Positions 10,505 to 22,900 of a DNA stretch of 64,000 bases are shown in pieces. The number at the start of each line of letters is the position of its first letter. Position 1 is the stretch's first letter. Source of the stretch: Gnetum montanum (Eukaryota > Streptophyta > Gnetopsida > Gnetales > Gnetaceae); NCBI GenBank assembly GCA_015680685.1, contig MNCI01009412.1, positions 1,228,457-1,292,456 of the forward strand. The letters run 5' to 3'. The translations under genes were made by a program, and so were the position numbers. The notes under the pieces were generated by a model, which worked only from the letters and a program-made list of their open reading frames with translations, had not been told where the DNA came from and ran no database searches.

Positions 10505-11424
10505 TGATGAGACCTGAATTGCTCATAGTGCTGGCGGTCGCCTTAAGGCACCCACGTTAAGGCACCCATGTTAAGGCACCCACGTTGTATCATGGGTCGC
10601 GTTGTATCATGTGCCGCGATGTATCATGGGCCACGATATCGCGTATGCGATATTAGTGTGGTAGTCTCGCATACGCGATATCGCGTCTTCCTCGCGATAT
10701 CGCGTACGCGATATCGCAGCCAGCCGCAATTCCTATAAATAAGAGGCGGCTCTCCCTCATTTCACATCCCAGTTTTAGTGTAGCGAAGCNNNNNNNNNNN
10801 NNNNNNNNNNNNNNNNNNNNNNNNNNNNNNNNNNNNNNNNNNNNNNNNNNNNNNNNNNNNNNNNNNNNNNNNNNNNNNNNNNNNNNNNNNNNNNNNNNNN
10901 NNNNNNNNNNNNNNNNNNNNNNNNNNNNNNNNNNNNNNNNNNNNNNNNNNNNNNNNNNNNNNNNNNNNNNNNNNNNNNNNNNNNNNNNNNNNNNNNNNNN
11001 NNNNNNNNNNNNNNNNNNNNNNTCTGCGCTTGGTAATCCCAGTGGCGTACCTAGGCCTATGCTTGGTAGTCCCAGTGGCAGTCGTGCACGAAGTCCAAGA
11101 TGTGTACGGTTGATCAAGGAATCGGTTGCTCGTCGCACTTAGGCTAGATTAGATTTTCTTTACCCTTTCCTCTTAGCTTAGAATTAGTTAATATTATTTT
11201 TCACTGCCATCAGGAGTAGCATTAGATTAGAACACATCATACACCTCATCTAGACTAAACCATACGTGACATATGCAAAACTAGTCTAGATGGGAAGACA
11301 GTGAACTGCGACCTAAGGCTAACTATCTAGATACCACAACTAGTCCATCTGTGGAGTTCGACCGGATCGCGTGTGCGACGCTCGTTTCGTATGGTTGAGT
11401 GTAGGGGTACCTCGCCACTCATCA
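10505..11424 (+). mobile_element. Solo LTR, TGATGAG family, with exact 5-bp target duplication
   Basis: Begins TGATGAG and ends CTCATCA, perfect 7-bp inverted termini, and is flanked on both sides by GTACC (10500-10504 and 11425-11429). U3 has a 14-bp repeat three times (10543-10584), a 17-bp repeat three times (10585-10636), then CpG-rich palindromes; TATAAATA follows at 10734-10741 and GTAGCGAAGC at 10780-10789. The U5 side shares GCTTGGTAATCCCAGTGGC, CTAAACCATA and GTATGGTTG...GGGGTACCTCG with the other LTRs of this family. It keeps many CpGs, unlike its surroundings, so it is probably a late arrival. Ns fill 10790-11022. Confidence 0.9.
10790..11022. other. Assembly gap of 233 Ns inside the solo LTR
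   Basis: Unresolved bases in the R/U5 part of the LTR. Position just after GTAGCGAAGC suggests a hard-to-assemble segment common to many copies. Any reading frame drawn across it is meaningless. Confidence 0.95.
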
Positions 11425-13880
11425 GTACCCAAATCACAAATGGTTCCCTCACAGGTCTCCTATTATCATCGATCTTAAACACTAATATAACATATAGACT
11501 ATTATTAGCATTCAACAGGTCCTTATACACCTACATTGACTAATTCTATGGTCAAAATAAGTTGGATCCATCTAGAACTAGCTCTTCCCTATCTATCATT
11601 TTTTGCATGTCATCCTTCAGTGTGAGGCAGAAGTCTATGTCATGACTAGGTAATTGGTGATAGTGGCAACAACAATCTAGCTTAAAGTACCTAGGCAACT
11701 GAGGGTCATCCTTTGTTGCTCAAGTAGTATCTTTGGCTATATTGCATAGTCGAAGCTCTGGCAGTTTGATCCCTCCAGAGTTAGAATTTTCCCATNTTCA
11801 TGCTTCTTTCAAGTGGCTTTGGTCATTTTCTTATATTGCATATGCTCACTCTTCAATAGTTGATCTAGTAGTTTGCATAGCTTCAAGGGTAAGCTAGTGT
11901 ACTTGCTATGGTCATTCCGTTTAAAGTTTGGCCTAAGAGTAGTTGATGTAGTGGCCCCATAGGTTGATGGTTGTTTGTCTCAGTAGTTAGCAAGGTCCTT
12001 GGATTAATTTTTTCTTGGTCCCTAGTTAGTAATTTTGGTTTCCTTGACTACTATCACTATAGCTACATTGTTTTATTTACCTTTCTCTTTATCCCTCTAT
12101 GTGTGTTTTTTTTTGTATGCCATGTAAGCAAGATCATGGCTAGTTTTCACAAAGTTCTCTATGTGTTTGGTTTGGGAGAAATCTTGACTAAGTAACTATG
12201 GGTCAAGGTAATACATCTTGGACTTAATAAATTCATTAAGAACCCCCTTGAATATATCTAGAAAGGTGGGTTTTGGCTATAGGCTCTAGTATTCTGTTGA
12301 GCAGACCATTCCATCATTAGATGAACTTTTGCATTAGTTTGAGGGGTCCTTGCTTGACCTTCATTAGTTGGTAAAGTGTAGTGTCAAGCTTCAAGTTATA
12401 CCTAAATTAGTTAGGAAACTACACTATTAAGTCTTCAAGAGAGAATATAGATTCTCTCAGTAAGGTATGGTACCAATTAAGTGCTTCCCTTGTCAAAGAC
12501 ATAAGGAAGATCCTCATAATGGTGTGTGGCCATGGTTGCAATAGCAAGCATTCAAAGCAGAAAGTAATAAGATAAGCATTGGAATCACCTTCTCTATAGT
12601 ACTTGCTAAATTAAGGGATGGGAACACCATGAAGAAGTGTCAAGGGTGGGATTGTGATACACTTTTCAACTATGAGATTTGCACAAATGGTTGTAGCATT
12701 TTTTGGGAGGCTTGTGGCCTTGGTATTGGTTGTTGCAACAAAGGGAGAGGTTGCATTATATCTATAGTCAATGGACCAAACAAGGAGAAAGATGTTTATG
12801 TAAGTATCTAGGGAACAAATGGAACAAAAGGCATATGTGACCTCTGGGTTGCTTAGGGTCCCATGGTGAACCCCACTTATTTTATCAATGCATTTGTGAA
12901 GGTGACAACCACTATCAATGTCCACACAAATTGAGGCTATGTGGCAAATGACATGTAGAAATGAAATGTGGTGGGCTTCAGCACCAATTGTGTTTGATGT
13001 GCAACAATGACCAATGTGGGACTAATGATTATTAGGTAGTAAGGGATAGAAGATGGCAACACCTGGTCCAGGGAGAAAACAAAGAGGGTAGAGAAAGGCA
13101 CTATGGCCATGGAGGATGTTTGTTGAAACAATGGACCTAAGATGTTTTTGGGCTTGGATTTTGCCTAACCACATTCTTCTTCTCCTCTTGCTCCTTCAAG
13201 CTATGCTTTTCAATCTCTTCAACCATCTCAATAAACTAAGATAGGATTCAAGCATAGGTGTTGTTGAGGGGAATTTCATCATATGGGGAAGGGATGTATT
13301 CCTTCCCATCTCAATGTATGAGTTCAAATTCTCTTTTTGCTTCTACTTCCACATATGAAATCAGCATGCTACCCTATATTTTGGCACAAATGTAATTATA
13401 GAAATCCTCATGTATGATCAAAAATTTAGGAGTTCACCTCCTAAGCCTTAAAAACTATCTACACTCAATGATAGTAGGGCCCTTTAAATCCTATACTCTC
13501 ATGGCTTGTTCGTTGGATCCATTGTCAGTGAATTTGAAAGACAACTTGGTCAACTATTCGAAAGACATGGTTGTGATGCTAAAAAATGCTTGGGATAGGT
13601 TATAAATGATGGAAGAAAAGAGTAAATTCAAGAAACTAAAATTTAAAAATGACTAAAAGAAGAAAAAATGACTAAAAACAAGCTAATTAATAGAAATAGT
13701 AAGTGGGGGTTAAGGGAGGTACATCCCTTTGCTAAAAATATAAAGCTAGGAAGAGATGGTATCAAACCTCACCCATGCTAGGTTTCTAGCTACTTCTAGG
13801 CTGAGTGTAGCAAGGAGGAAGGAAGAGGATGAGATGAGGAGTTCTCACACCTTCCTAGCCAACGTTGGTAAAGGGGGGAT

Positions 13881-13899
13881 TTCGAACCAAAGTTGCCAA
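13881..13899 (-). promoter_or_regulatory. Possible tRNA primer-binding site of element Y
   Basis: On the minus strand TTGGCAACTTTGGTTCGAA lies between the LTR-like region (higher coordinates) and gag (lower coordinates). It has the TGGC.ACT.TG layout of Tat-type primer-binding sites. No tRNA was matched, so the call is tentative. Confidence 0.35.
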
Positions 13900-15590
13900 T
13901 TTTCTCAGCTAGGAAGGAGGGATGGTGTTTTGGTCGTCGAAACCACCAATGCTAAAAACTTAGGAAAATGTTGACTACCAAGGTAAATTGTGTCAACTCT
14001 AGCCTTAGGCTTTAAAATTCATAACCAGTGTTGTGAAAATTTAAAGCCCAATGACTTACAACTATCACGCTGAGGCTTTTGTTGCAGGGGTGTAAGTGGT
14101 AGTGTTGATTACTAAGAGGGTTTCAAAGATGTTTTGCTGCAAAAATTGAAAATTTTCAAATGGAAGGTAAAATTGCCAATGGGGCAAATAGATTTTGACA
14201 AAGAAATTAGGTAGAGCACTTCTTCTAGCACCAAAAAATTGTTGCAAGTGGAATATTTGATCACTGAAAAACCAAAAGTCCTAGTGTAGTAGCCTCAACC
14301 CAAAATGCCTAGGGCCTCCAACAAAATTAGGATTTAGGGCACCCTGGACCATCCAGTAGATCACCTAGGGACTTATAGAATGTAAAATATGGGTAGTAAA
14401 AATAAAAATTTAAAAATTCTAAATCTAGAAAATAGAAAGCAAATATGAATTGCACACAAAACTAAAACTTTAAAATTTTATTAAAAAATAAAGAATAAGT
14501 TTAAGGGATGTGTACAAATAATTCCTATGAAAAAGCAATAGGGGATTCATGAAGGTGCGGGTTCAAAGTCCATTGAAGCTAATATAATCCACTCCATGAT
14601 CCAGATGTTCAACCACTCCTGATGTTATCAAATCTCCTCTACTACTAATTCAGATCTACAACATTGGCTACTGTTGGGGGGTTGAGAAGGGTGAATGATT
14701 TTCCTACCAAAGTGCTCTACACTAGGAGTTGAAGATCCTAGGAATGCAACATGGAGACCAAAAGCTCACAAATCTCAAGGGGATAATGGGTGTTATAGGG
14801 TCATAGGGGGATTACATGTTGAGGGGCATTAGAGAAGCTACATTTTTGCAAGTGTGCAAGAGCTCTTAGATGTTGAAAAATGCCAAAGCATGTGAATGAA
14901 AAAATTATGGAACCTCAAAATGATGTTTGAGGTTTATTTTTATAGATTTTTTGTCATGATTGGTGCTATGAATCCGCCTAAATAACTCACAAATTGGTTG
15001 CAAAGTGCTGCAAATTTCTACTATGTACAGGTGAGATGGATACCCAATTTGGATGGTTACTATGTATGGAATGTTCCAAAATCCCAGGGCCATTCAGTTT
15101 ACTATATTAGTAATGAGGGAACACCATCTACGCTAGCTTTTATCTTCTACGTTGGGTGTTCTAACATCCTCACTAGAGTGCACAGAAAACACTGAAGTCA
15201 ATGAAGTGTTGAAATCTGGTTCATGTTGCTTCTACATTAGAGGCATGTAGTTTCCATCCTCACTAGTTTGACTACTTGATTGACAAAAGAATTCTAAATA
15301 CATGGTGGGTGCATGTGTATTTACATGCAAAAAAAACACATTGTGTCAATGCATATGTGTCAACATGTCCATGCATGCATCAATAGGATCACATCAATGG
15401 GGCTACATCAACACATGCCCATCAATGTAGCTATGATGTAGCATCTATGATGTAGTAACTAATTGAGATGCACCTAATAGGGATGCTACAACATAGATGC
15501 GATGTAGTATCTAAGACATAGCATCTACAATATCTTAGCCAACTAATACTTCATCACAAGTCTTAGTTATGGTTTAATAGTTTACAAAAT
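13900..15590 (-). mobile_element. LTR-like region of minus-strand element Y
   Basis: Non-coding DNA just upstream (minus sense) of Y gag. The part 14285-14680 resembles 17655-18060: both contain a phrase like ATGATC.AGATG.TC.A(A)C followed by TCTCCT.TACTA...AGATCTAC. Each has a minus-strand TATA-like box at a similar place (revcomp of TATTTTTATA at 14935-14944 here). Outer limits are not visible, and I found no terminal TG...CA pair with a duplication. Between 15420 and 15530 a short motif close to GATGTAGCATCTA is repeated five or six times. Confidence 0.45.
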
Positions 15591-16854
15591 ATTCATTTAT
15601 TTATGAATAGAAAATAAAACCTTGATTTTTTTAAGAATAAGTGAATCATTAAATATTTTTTTTAATGTCTTCGCCACCTATGCTTGTCCATTGGCCATCA
15701 TCTTCAACATCTTGGCATCAATTACTCTATTTTTCCTCTTTATCGAAGCTAAGATAACTTTCAATAAATATTTTGAAATTTTAATATTTCTTTAAATTTT
15801 GGGGTTAGCTCTTTTGCTTAGTTGATATTAGATTTCTCTTTTTTTTTTCATAGCTAGGTTTTATTTTTTTCATAATATAATTAGTATTAGTTTAAGGACA
15901 TTATGATATATTCTTAAAATTAAAATTTTTCATTTTATATAGAAGTATTATTATCAAGCTTAGCATAATGATGAACCTTTTCCGAACTTCAATATTTATA
16001 TGAGAGCTTCAATTATTTCATTAGGATAATAAGACAAGAAGCTAATAACTATTAATATTTTCTCATATTCTCTCTATATTAACAAAAAATCCATCCTAAA
16101 AAATAGGATAGTCAACTATATGTTTCTTCTTAAATTTATCATATAAAACCTTCAAATGATCTACAAAAATATTAATAACATACTTCACAAGAGAAAAGAA
16201 GGATTTGAAGCATACCATTCTTGGCCATGTATAAAACCATAATTATAAGTAAATCACTTTTTCACATTTATCTTACTTGATCTTGATCCCAATGCTAATT
16301 ATACTCTGCAAGTCTTTTGGATTTATTATGCTAATAATAATCATCCCTACATTTAGGTTCAAATACTATCAATTTTTATTTTGTTAAAAGAAATCTTTCA
16401 ATAACGTATAGATTACTTACATGACAAATAGTTTCTACACTAACTTTTATAAATAGAAGCAATTATTCATAATTTACTATTCATAATAATACTTTATTAA
16501 ACATATTTTTTACTATTATTTTTCTCAACAAGCTTGGCAATGCTATTTTCCAATTTCTAAATTTCAAAAGTAATAGAATTCTTCTCCTTAATTTTACTTA
16601 TGTTATTTATGCAAAAACAATAAATAACTATGCTATATAAGATTTTAATTGTAGAAGTGTAGAATTGTAAGAATCATGATTTTAAAAGATTTTTAATTAT
16701 GAAAGCAGTTTTAAAAAGTTTTAAGAATTATATGGAAATCATGATAGGTAAAACTATAATTATAGATTTCTTATAAATATTCTACATAAAAAGTATTATA
16801 ATTAAGTTTAAAAGTAAAATTGATTATGGAATAGATTTTTGTCATTGTTTTTAT
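15591..16854. other. AT-rich stretch without recognised gene
   Basis: About 1.26 kb, very AT-rich. Minus-strand translation gives scattered readable stretches (for example CEVCY-like and KKHIVDYPIF around 16130-16190) but no domain I can name. It lies between the Y LTR-like region and the LINE end at 16855 and may be decayed LINE sequence. Confidence 0.4.
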
Positions 16855-17650
16855 TTATTAATAATACTAATAGTGATATTTTATTATATCCATCTAGACT
16901 CAAATGATCAATTAAATAAATGAACTTGTGCAAAGTACATTAATAGCAATAAGTCTTGAGTATAATAGATGTGTCCAATGTTCATGGAATTTGAACATAT
17001 ATTCCATATAATTTTCTAGAACTAACACTAATAGCTTGAATAGCTCATAAAACATTAACTAGATATTTCTTAATCTTTTCTAAAAAAAATTATCTTGTAA
17101 TATTTTTATAATACATGTTCTCCATCTTCTAAAACTTGTATTAAACATAGTCAGAATATTCTATCTTCATGATAGACATTGTTCCATCTTCTAGTTTCAA
17201 ATTGAAGATGGTGCAATCCCCTTCTTGCTCTACAAATTAGTGCTCTCATGAATATTAAACTTTTTAGATATAAATAATTGACTTCATCATGTCTTCCATC
17301 TCTTATTTTTTGCTAGTAAAATTGAAGTATTTTTTGTATTTGTGACTCATTATTTTGTTTCTTTAAAACTTTCTTTGTAACAAGTTTCCAAGCTTGTTCT
17401 AAATTTAGTATTTCATTAATAATATTAATACTTCATTTTTATATCTACAATTACTTTTCATGAAACCACCCTTGTTGTTGAGATTTTGAATGATCTCTTT
17501 TGAGACCTTATTTTTATTTTTATTTCTCAAGTAGAATGTTAAGAAATGAGTTAACAAATTAGCTTATAATAAAATTATTACATATGGAACCTAAATTTTC
17601 ATCTTAAATTTATATAATTGTAACATTAAAAAATTCAGTGCTAGAAAATA
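16855..17650 (-). mobile_element. LINE 3' end, family 2, copy 1
   Basis: Closely parallels 40470-41210 along its whole length at the DNA level: GTGCAAAGTACATTAATAGC against GTGCAAAATATATTAATAAT, a shared phrase near 17030 and 40640 (CACTAATAGCTTGAATAGCTC), and GAGATTTTGAATGATCTC against GAGATTTTCAAATGATCTC. The longer copy carries reverse-transcriptase C-terminal motifs on the minus strand, so this is the 5'-truncated C-terminal and 3' part. Truncation at the 5' end is usual for LINEs. It abuts the X LTR-like region at about 17650. Confidence 0.6.
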
Positions 17651-17654
17651 AAAT

Positions 17655-19790
17655 ATCTCTAATGGAATAGTTTGACTTTGGATCTCATGGGCCTTGAGAA
17701 AGGAATTTGAGGCCCCATGGATAGTCTTGTCGATCATCCAAGGACTTAGAAATTATAAAATAGTGTAAATGAATTTAATAAAAATGAGGATTTGATCAAA
17801 GAGAAACAAAAAATAAACTTACGCAAAACAAATGAAATGCAAATTTTATTAGAGTAATAAACTATTGCAATTACAAAGTTTAGGAGAAAGTAAAAGTTTA
17901 TGTGCCCAGAGTGCACAAAGAGCTATATGGGAGATGCTTGTAGTCTGGTGAAATCGGCAAAGTGTGTCCTACAACCAACTTCATGATCTAGATGCTCTAA
18001 CATTCCACTTCCAAGGGTCCTCATTGGTTCTCTTGTACTAGATCTACTTTGTTGGTGTTGAAAATGGTGGATGGTTGTTGGACTTTTGGTTGATCTATAA
18101 TGCTTAGAGTGTCTTTATGCTTAGCCAAATGAAATTTTTCCAAAAGTCTATGTGAAGTGATCATCTTTAATTTTTATAGGTCATTGAAGCTTGGTACGTT
18201 GTTGCAAATTTCTGCCATGATTGCTGACAGATTGCCACAAATTTCTGACATTGCAAGCCATCATACTTAGTGTATCTCTTCATTTTGGCATGTTTGATGC
18301 ATGAAGGCCATCAAAGATATGTTGGGTCCCATAAAAAGTATGTTGTCTTAAAATGATACACTAGCTTCACCATAAGTACGTTGGCCCTACAAAGATATGC
18401 AAGGTCCCATAGAAAATACATTGGCCTTATCATGAAAATTAAAGTCTAAAAATTTATACACTGGCTGCAAGTGGTTCCAGTATATAAATTGCTATGAGCA
18501 ATATGGAAACCATCAAAAACCTAAATTTGGTGATTTCCAAGGCATTTTCAAACTTCCCAAGCCTATACACATGCCTAATATAAATTTTTTCACTTGGGAA
18601 GTAGGCCAATAATAACCTATGCTGCATTTTTTTCACCTTAATAATTAGAGTATGTGAGACTACAACTTCTAAATTACAAACATCAAGTTTTATGATAAGA
18701 TCCTACCTCAAACTCAATGATGAACATTACAATGCTAAATGCTAGAAAAATAAGTTGCAACATGAATTTTCTTCGTGATGTTTCACTAGTTCCTCTTGGT
18801 TGATGTTTTGAGGATTGACCTAAGAGACATTAAAGAATGCAAAACATCACCATAGGCCCATCACCAATATTTCCTCTCTATGCTTTATTTTGTAGATGTC
18901 AAATCATGTCAAAGAGTTCTTGTGATGGTAAAGATATGGTTATGATTAGATTATATACGACAAAGTCTATATTTTATTACAAGGGATTGGTCACAAGGGT
19001 TAACAATGAATTCCACATGTTGAAAACATGGTTACAATATGGCAGTGACATGGTTGTTGATTGGTATAGTCTTTGTGCTTTGTGCTTCAAAGTTTTGAGC
19101 ACTTGGTAATGTTTTTGAGGAATCAACACTCCACACCAAGGCTTCTATAGCCATTAGGCTCCTCCCTTTGTTCATGTGGATCTATTGATTTGACTTTTAG
19201 GCTTCATTGGCCTCTCAACTTCTTGGTAATTTTCTTATCCTCCTCTTTTTTTATGGGGTGAAATCTTCATTGGGTTTTATTACTAGGGCCAAACTCAATT
19301 TGGTTTTCTCATTGAATGAGATGTGTTACATCCAATGAGATTGATGGTGGATCATGACAAAGGAGATGTCATATGACCATGATGTATGAATGTCAAATGT
19401 AGGTCATCATTATTATTTAGAATAAGGAAGGTCATAATTAGGCTATGAGATTGTGGCTCAAGGAAGGGTAACGAGTGATATAAATCAAGCACTCTTGGTA
19501 TGGCAAGATAAGCTAATCAAATCTCATGCATCAAGGTGACATGATAACTTGTTTTTGTGATGAGTTGCACCTTTGCAATGACTTCTAGGCTTCATCCTGC
19601 AAGAAAAACTCCAAGAGAATAAGAAAACAAGACAAAGAAAACATGTTGTTTCAAGACATTGCATAGGACTACATGGGAAAACTAGCAAAACTACAAGCCA
19701 CCATAGGTTACCATCAGTGCAACATTGAGAGATATTTATGCCATGTGCATCATATTTTACAAACTTTGTAGTTCATTCATTATGCCACAT
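17655..19790 (-). mobile_element. LTR-like and 3' non-coding region of minus-strand element X
   Basis: Non-coding region downstream (minus sense) of X integrase. 17655-18060 resembles 14285-14680 of element Y, and a minus-strand TATA-like box (revcomp of TTTTTATA, 18171-18178) sits at the matching place. From about 18240 to 18480 the phrases TACGTTGGCC, ATACATTGGCC and ATACACTGGC recur, echoing the array at 23520-25030. Exact LTR ends are not visible; 17650 seems cut by the LINE. A (GA)n tract follows at 19791-19823. Confidence 0.45.
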
Positions 19791-19823
19791 AGAGAGAAAG
19801 ATTGAGAAAGAGAGAGAGAGAGC
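19791..19823. repeat. (GA)n microsatellite
   Basis: Imperfect AGAGAGAAAG...AGAGAGAGAGAG tract between the non-coding 3' part and the integrase end of element X. Confidence 0.85.
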
Positions 19824-21113
19824 ATGGAGGCTCACTTGCTATTAGTTGTAAAGGCCATCAATGTCAATTGTTGGTTTACACCTACAAAGAAAATTACATT
19901 AGATATAATAAGACTTAAGATAGAAATGGTTGATTGGATTGGCCAATTCATTTCCATCCATGTTTGCCAATATAAACACTCTGCTATCATAGGCTTTGGT
20001 GACCAAAAAAGGCCTCTCCCAATTTGTTGAAAACGTGTTTACATGCTCATGAATAGCCTTGATAACCACATATCCTTCCTTGATCTTCTGCTTGTTCAAG
20101 TCATGATGATGTTGTTGCTTCTACCTCTCTTGGTATCGATCAATGTAAGAAATCATTTGTACTCATTGCTCTTCCACCAAGTATAGATGGATAATACATA
20201 ACTCCTTGTTTTTCCCATTGTTCACAATGTCAAATAGAGCTACTCTCAATAATGGAACCTACAATTCAAAAGGAAAAATAGCTTCAAATTCATAAATACG
20301 GCTATATGGAGTGACATCAGTTATAGTTCAAAAGGTATTTCTATAGGCCCAAACTACATGGACAAGCTACTCATGCCACTTGCACCTACTGGTATTTAGC
20401 ATCTTTTAAAGAAAGTTTATGATAACGTTGTTGCAATCTTCAGCTTGTCCATTTGCTAAGGGTAGTACAATGATGAAAAGGAATGTTTAATTATTAGTTC
20501 TTAATAAAAGGTTTGCATTTCTTAACTAGTAAACTATGGTCCATTATCTATGACTATGGTTAAAGGTATGCTAAAACAAGCTACTATGTTATCTAGTATG
20601 AATCTACAAACTTGCTGAGACATTATATTCCTTAGGGGAATAACTTCAACCCACTTTTTGAAATATTTGGTTGTAGTAATGATAACACTATGCCCCATGG
20701 AAGACTTAGGTTTTATACATTGAATAATGTCAAGTCCCCACCATTGAAATGGCCAAGTTATTTGAGTAGTGTGTAACTCAATTGGAGGCACATGTATTAG
20801 GTTGCTATGCCATTGACAGGTATCATAAGTTTTATACTTATATAGGCAATAACTTTTCATATATGGCTAATAGTATCCTAATAGTCTAATATTTTTCAGC
20901 CATGGCTCTAGATCCTATATGTCCTCCACATACACCTTCATGAACTTGTTCAAGGACTATGTGGGATTTAGTTTTGTTGAAGCATACTAACAATATGTCA
21001 TAATAAGACCATTGACATAATGTGTTATTGTCTAAAATGACATTTTTCTTTGATCTTTTATGTAAAACATATTTTTTAAAAGTATTTAGCCTTTTTGAAG
21101 ATTCACCATGCAT
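19824..21113 (-). pseudogene. Ty3/gypsy element X: integrase
   Basis: Minus strand, from high to low coordinate: zinc-binding region VLEQVHEGVCGGHIGSRAMA with YY.PYMKSYCLYKYKTYDTCQ, then core WPFQWWGLDIIQCIKPKSS, GHSVIITTTKYFKKWVEVIP, VCRFILDNIVACFSIPLT and IVIDNGP (second catalytic aspartate in the DNGP block), and near 20033-19900 the C-terminal fold NWERPFLVTKAYDSRVFIL. This is the standard plant Tat-type integrase, which inserts element DNA into the genome. The first aspartate survives in WWGLDII; the third acidic residue lies in a broken stretch. At least five stops or shifts make it inactive. Confidence 0.85.
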
Positions 21114-21425
21114 TATGTAAAACTTGATATCATCACACCACTCCTTCTACGGAGCAATATTAATAGTTACTAAAGAGATGCCTTCAATGTTCTACATGAT
21201 GGAAATAGCATAGTTCATGAGTAATGAAGGTAACTTGATAAACACATCTAGCATCACATGTAGGGCCAAGGTTACAATGGCATCATCTAATGTATTCTCA
21301 GTTTAGGGTATATGTTAAATACCAACATCTGTAAATTGTTGCATTATGTTCTTAATTAGATCACATTATATTTGTAAATACTTTTCTTTACATGAATAAA
21401 CCTTGGTTACTTCATTAATCATAAG

Positions 21426-21680
21426 TTATGAATCATCTTTTATCATCAGGTATTTGATTCCTTGGTCATATAATATCATCATTACTATGATTGATCCTTC
21501 ATACTTCACAATATTGTTGGTACATGGAAACTGAAAATGGTCAATGAAGGGTTGGATTACACTAGAAGGTGAAGTTAAGGTGACAATAGCACTAGACCAA
21601 TGGGTAGTTGAAGCTCTAATGAATTTCATGATTACCTCATAATCCTTGGACACCTTGTTAACAATGTTTACATGCTCATC
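21426..21680 (-). pseudogene. Ty3/gypsy element X: Tat-type RNase H, after RT
   Basis: Minus strand reads PFIDHFQFPCTNNIVKYEG, then QGIKYLMIKDDS, then YSCKEKYLQ. It matches the TNN.AEYEAL...GIK.L.I.GDS.LV signature of the second RNase H found in Tat-lineage plant gypsy elements. It lies between reverse transcriptase and integrase, the usual Tat order, in contrast to element W. Confidence 0.75.
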
Positions 21681-22108
21681 AAGGAATTTAGGGTCTATGG
21701 CTACATTGTCGTCAACTAGGAAAGTTGTGAACTATGTGGCTATAGCTTGACATTTGGTTGAGGCTTGGGAGATGTAATGTAGGTCAAAATTAGCTATTAT
21801 GGCCATTCATTATGTTATCTTGCTACTTTTTTAAATATTGATCATTATGGTTCTTAATACATTATCCTTGCATATGGTGTTGAATTGCCTCCTAAAGAGG
21901 TAGTGTCTCCATTTCCTCAAGGAGAAGACCAAGGCTAGACAATACTTCTCAACCTTGGTGTATCAAGTCTCATAGGAAATAAACACATGGATTAGGTAGT
22001 ATACTAGCAACTATACTTCATAATCTCATTTTTAATAAAGTATAGAGGTGATGAATGTGTTAGAGATAGCAAGGTAGATGTGCATGATCATTAGCCATGT
22101 TAGATTTG

Positions 22109-22900
22109 ACTATTGTATCATCCATGTAATTGTTAAGTAATCCTAGCATGTAGTCAGTAAATATGTGTGTTATGGATTTTTAATAGGTTTTTCATAGCAT
22201 TATTTAGACCAAATGGCATCATGGTGTAAGAAAAGACTCCCCAAGGAGTTATGAAATTCATGTAACATTGATGCTTTATGTTAATCCTAACTTGGTTGTA
22301 TCCCAAGAACCCATGCATGAAGGATAATAAGGCATGCCTAGCCATAGTATTGATGAGTTGGTCAATGCTAGGAAAAGAAAATTTCTCTTTAATGATTACC
22401 TTATTTAAGTCTCAAAAATTAATGCAAATACATGTACTTCCATTTTTCTTAGAGACTACCACTATTTTGGACACCCAATCCATGTTGTAGATAGCTCAAA
22501 TGAAACCATCTTGGTAAAATTTCATGATCTCATCACAAACTACCAAGACTAGATTTGGTATAATTTTGTAAACCTTTTACTTAATTGGCTTAATACTATG
22601 GTCAATAATGATATTGTGCTGCACTAGGTGTGGATCAAGACCTAGCATATCTTCATATGACTAAAAGAAGGCGTTAATGTTATCCTAGAGGACCTTGGTG
22701 ATGTCTTGATTCTACTGAGGTTCAAGTGAGAAACTTAATTTTAGTGTTTTCTTCTCACCATTATGCATTGTGACTAGATCCTTAGCTAGAGAGTCTTCAA
22801 TGGCATCTCCAAACTCAAGGTCAAGAGTTTTAACTAGGTGTTTAGGCCATTCAAAAAGGGTTTGAGGCTATATGATCAAGTGAGCTCTCAAGCTTAAGAT
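22109..22900 (-). pseudogene. Ty3/gypsy element X: reverse transcriptase
   Basis: Minus strand. The pre-RT linker reads SYEDMLGLDPHLVQHNI and YQDGFI; then WVSKIVVVSKKNGSTCICIN, FPSIDQLINTMARHALLSF, MHGFLGYNQVRI (canonical MDGFSGYNQI, with the catalytic Asp now His), FITPWGVFSYTMMPFGLNNA and, after a frameshift, NYMDDTIVKS, with YMDD at 22128-22117. The blocks are in the right order and spacing. Loss of the first catalytic aspartate, frameshifts and stops show it is dead. The gag and protease expected upstream are not found at higher coordinates. Confidence 0.85.

Larger units (their letters stand above)
9961..13480 (-). pseudogene. Ty3/gypsy element Y: gag remnant, split by a solo LTR
   Basis: Minus-strand gag, N-terminus at the high coordinate. 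The retrotransposon gag core is seen around 12465-12290: ESIFSLEDLIV, FRYNLKLDTTLYQLMKVKQG, FI.WNGLLNRILEPIAKTH, followed by a basic linker toward 10000 (TFTSKQREECKCQENKKEE). An upstream part near 13390-13210 reads EDFYNYICAKI and ILSFIEMVEEIEKHSLKEQ. The frame contains many stops. It is interrupted at 10500 by the solo LTR 10505-11424; gag on the right and gag end plus protease on the left belong together. A single ambiguous base lies at 11796. Confidence 0.68.

Noticed and set aside
10653-11138. 161-codon minus-strand open frame
   Set aside because: It runs through 233 Ns, so the openness is an artefact; the flanks are LTR sequence.
11971-12195. 74-codon hydrophobic plus-strand frame that could look like a membrane protein
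   Set aside because: It is antisense to element Y gag; the hydrophobicity comes from T-rich antisense of a lysine-rich region.
13866-13892. Plus-strand TTGGTAAAGGGGGGATTTCGAACC, resembling the complement of a tRNA 3' half
   Set aside because: No acceptor, D or anticodon arm can be built around it; it overlaps the better-supported minus-strand primer-site-like sequence.
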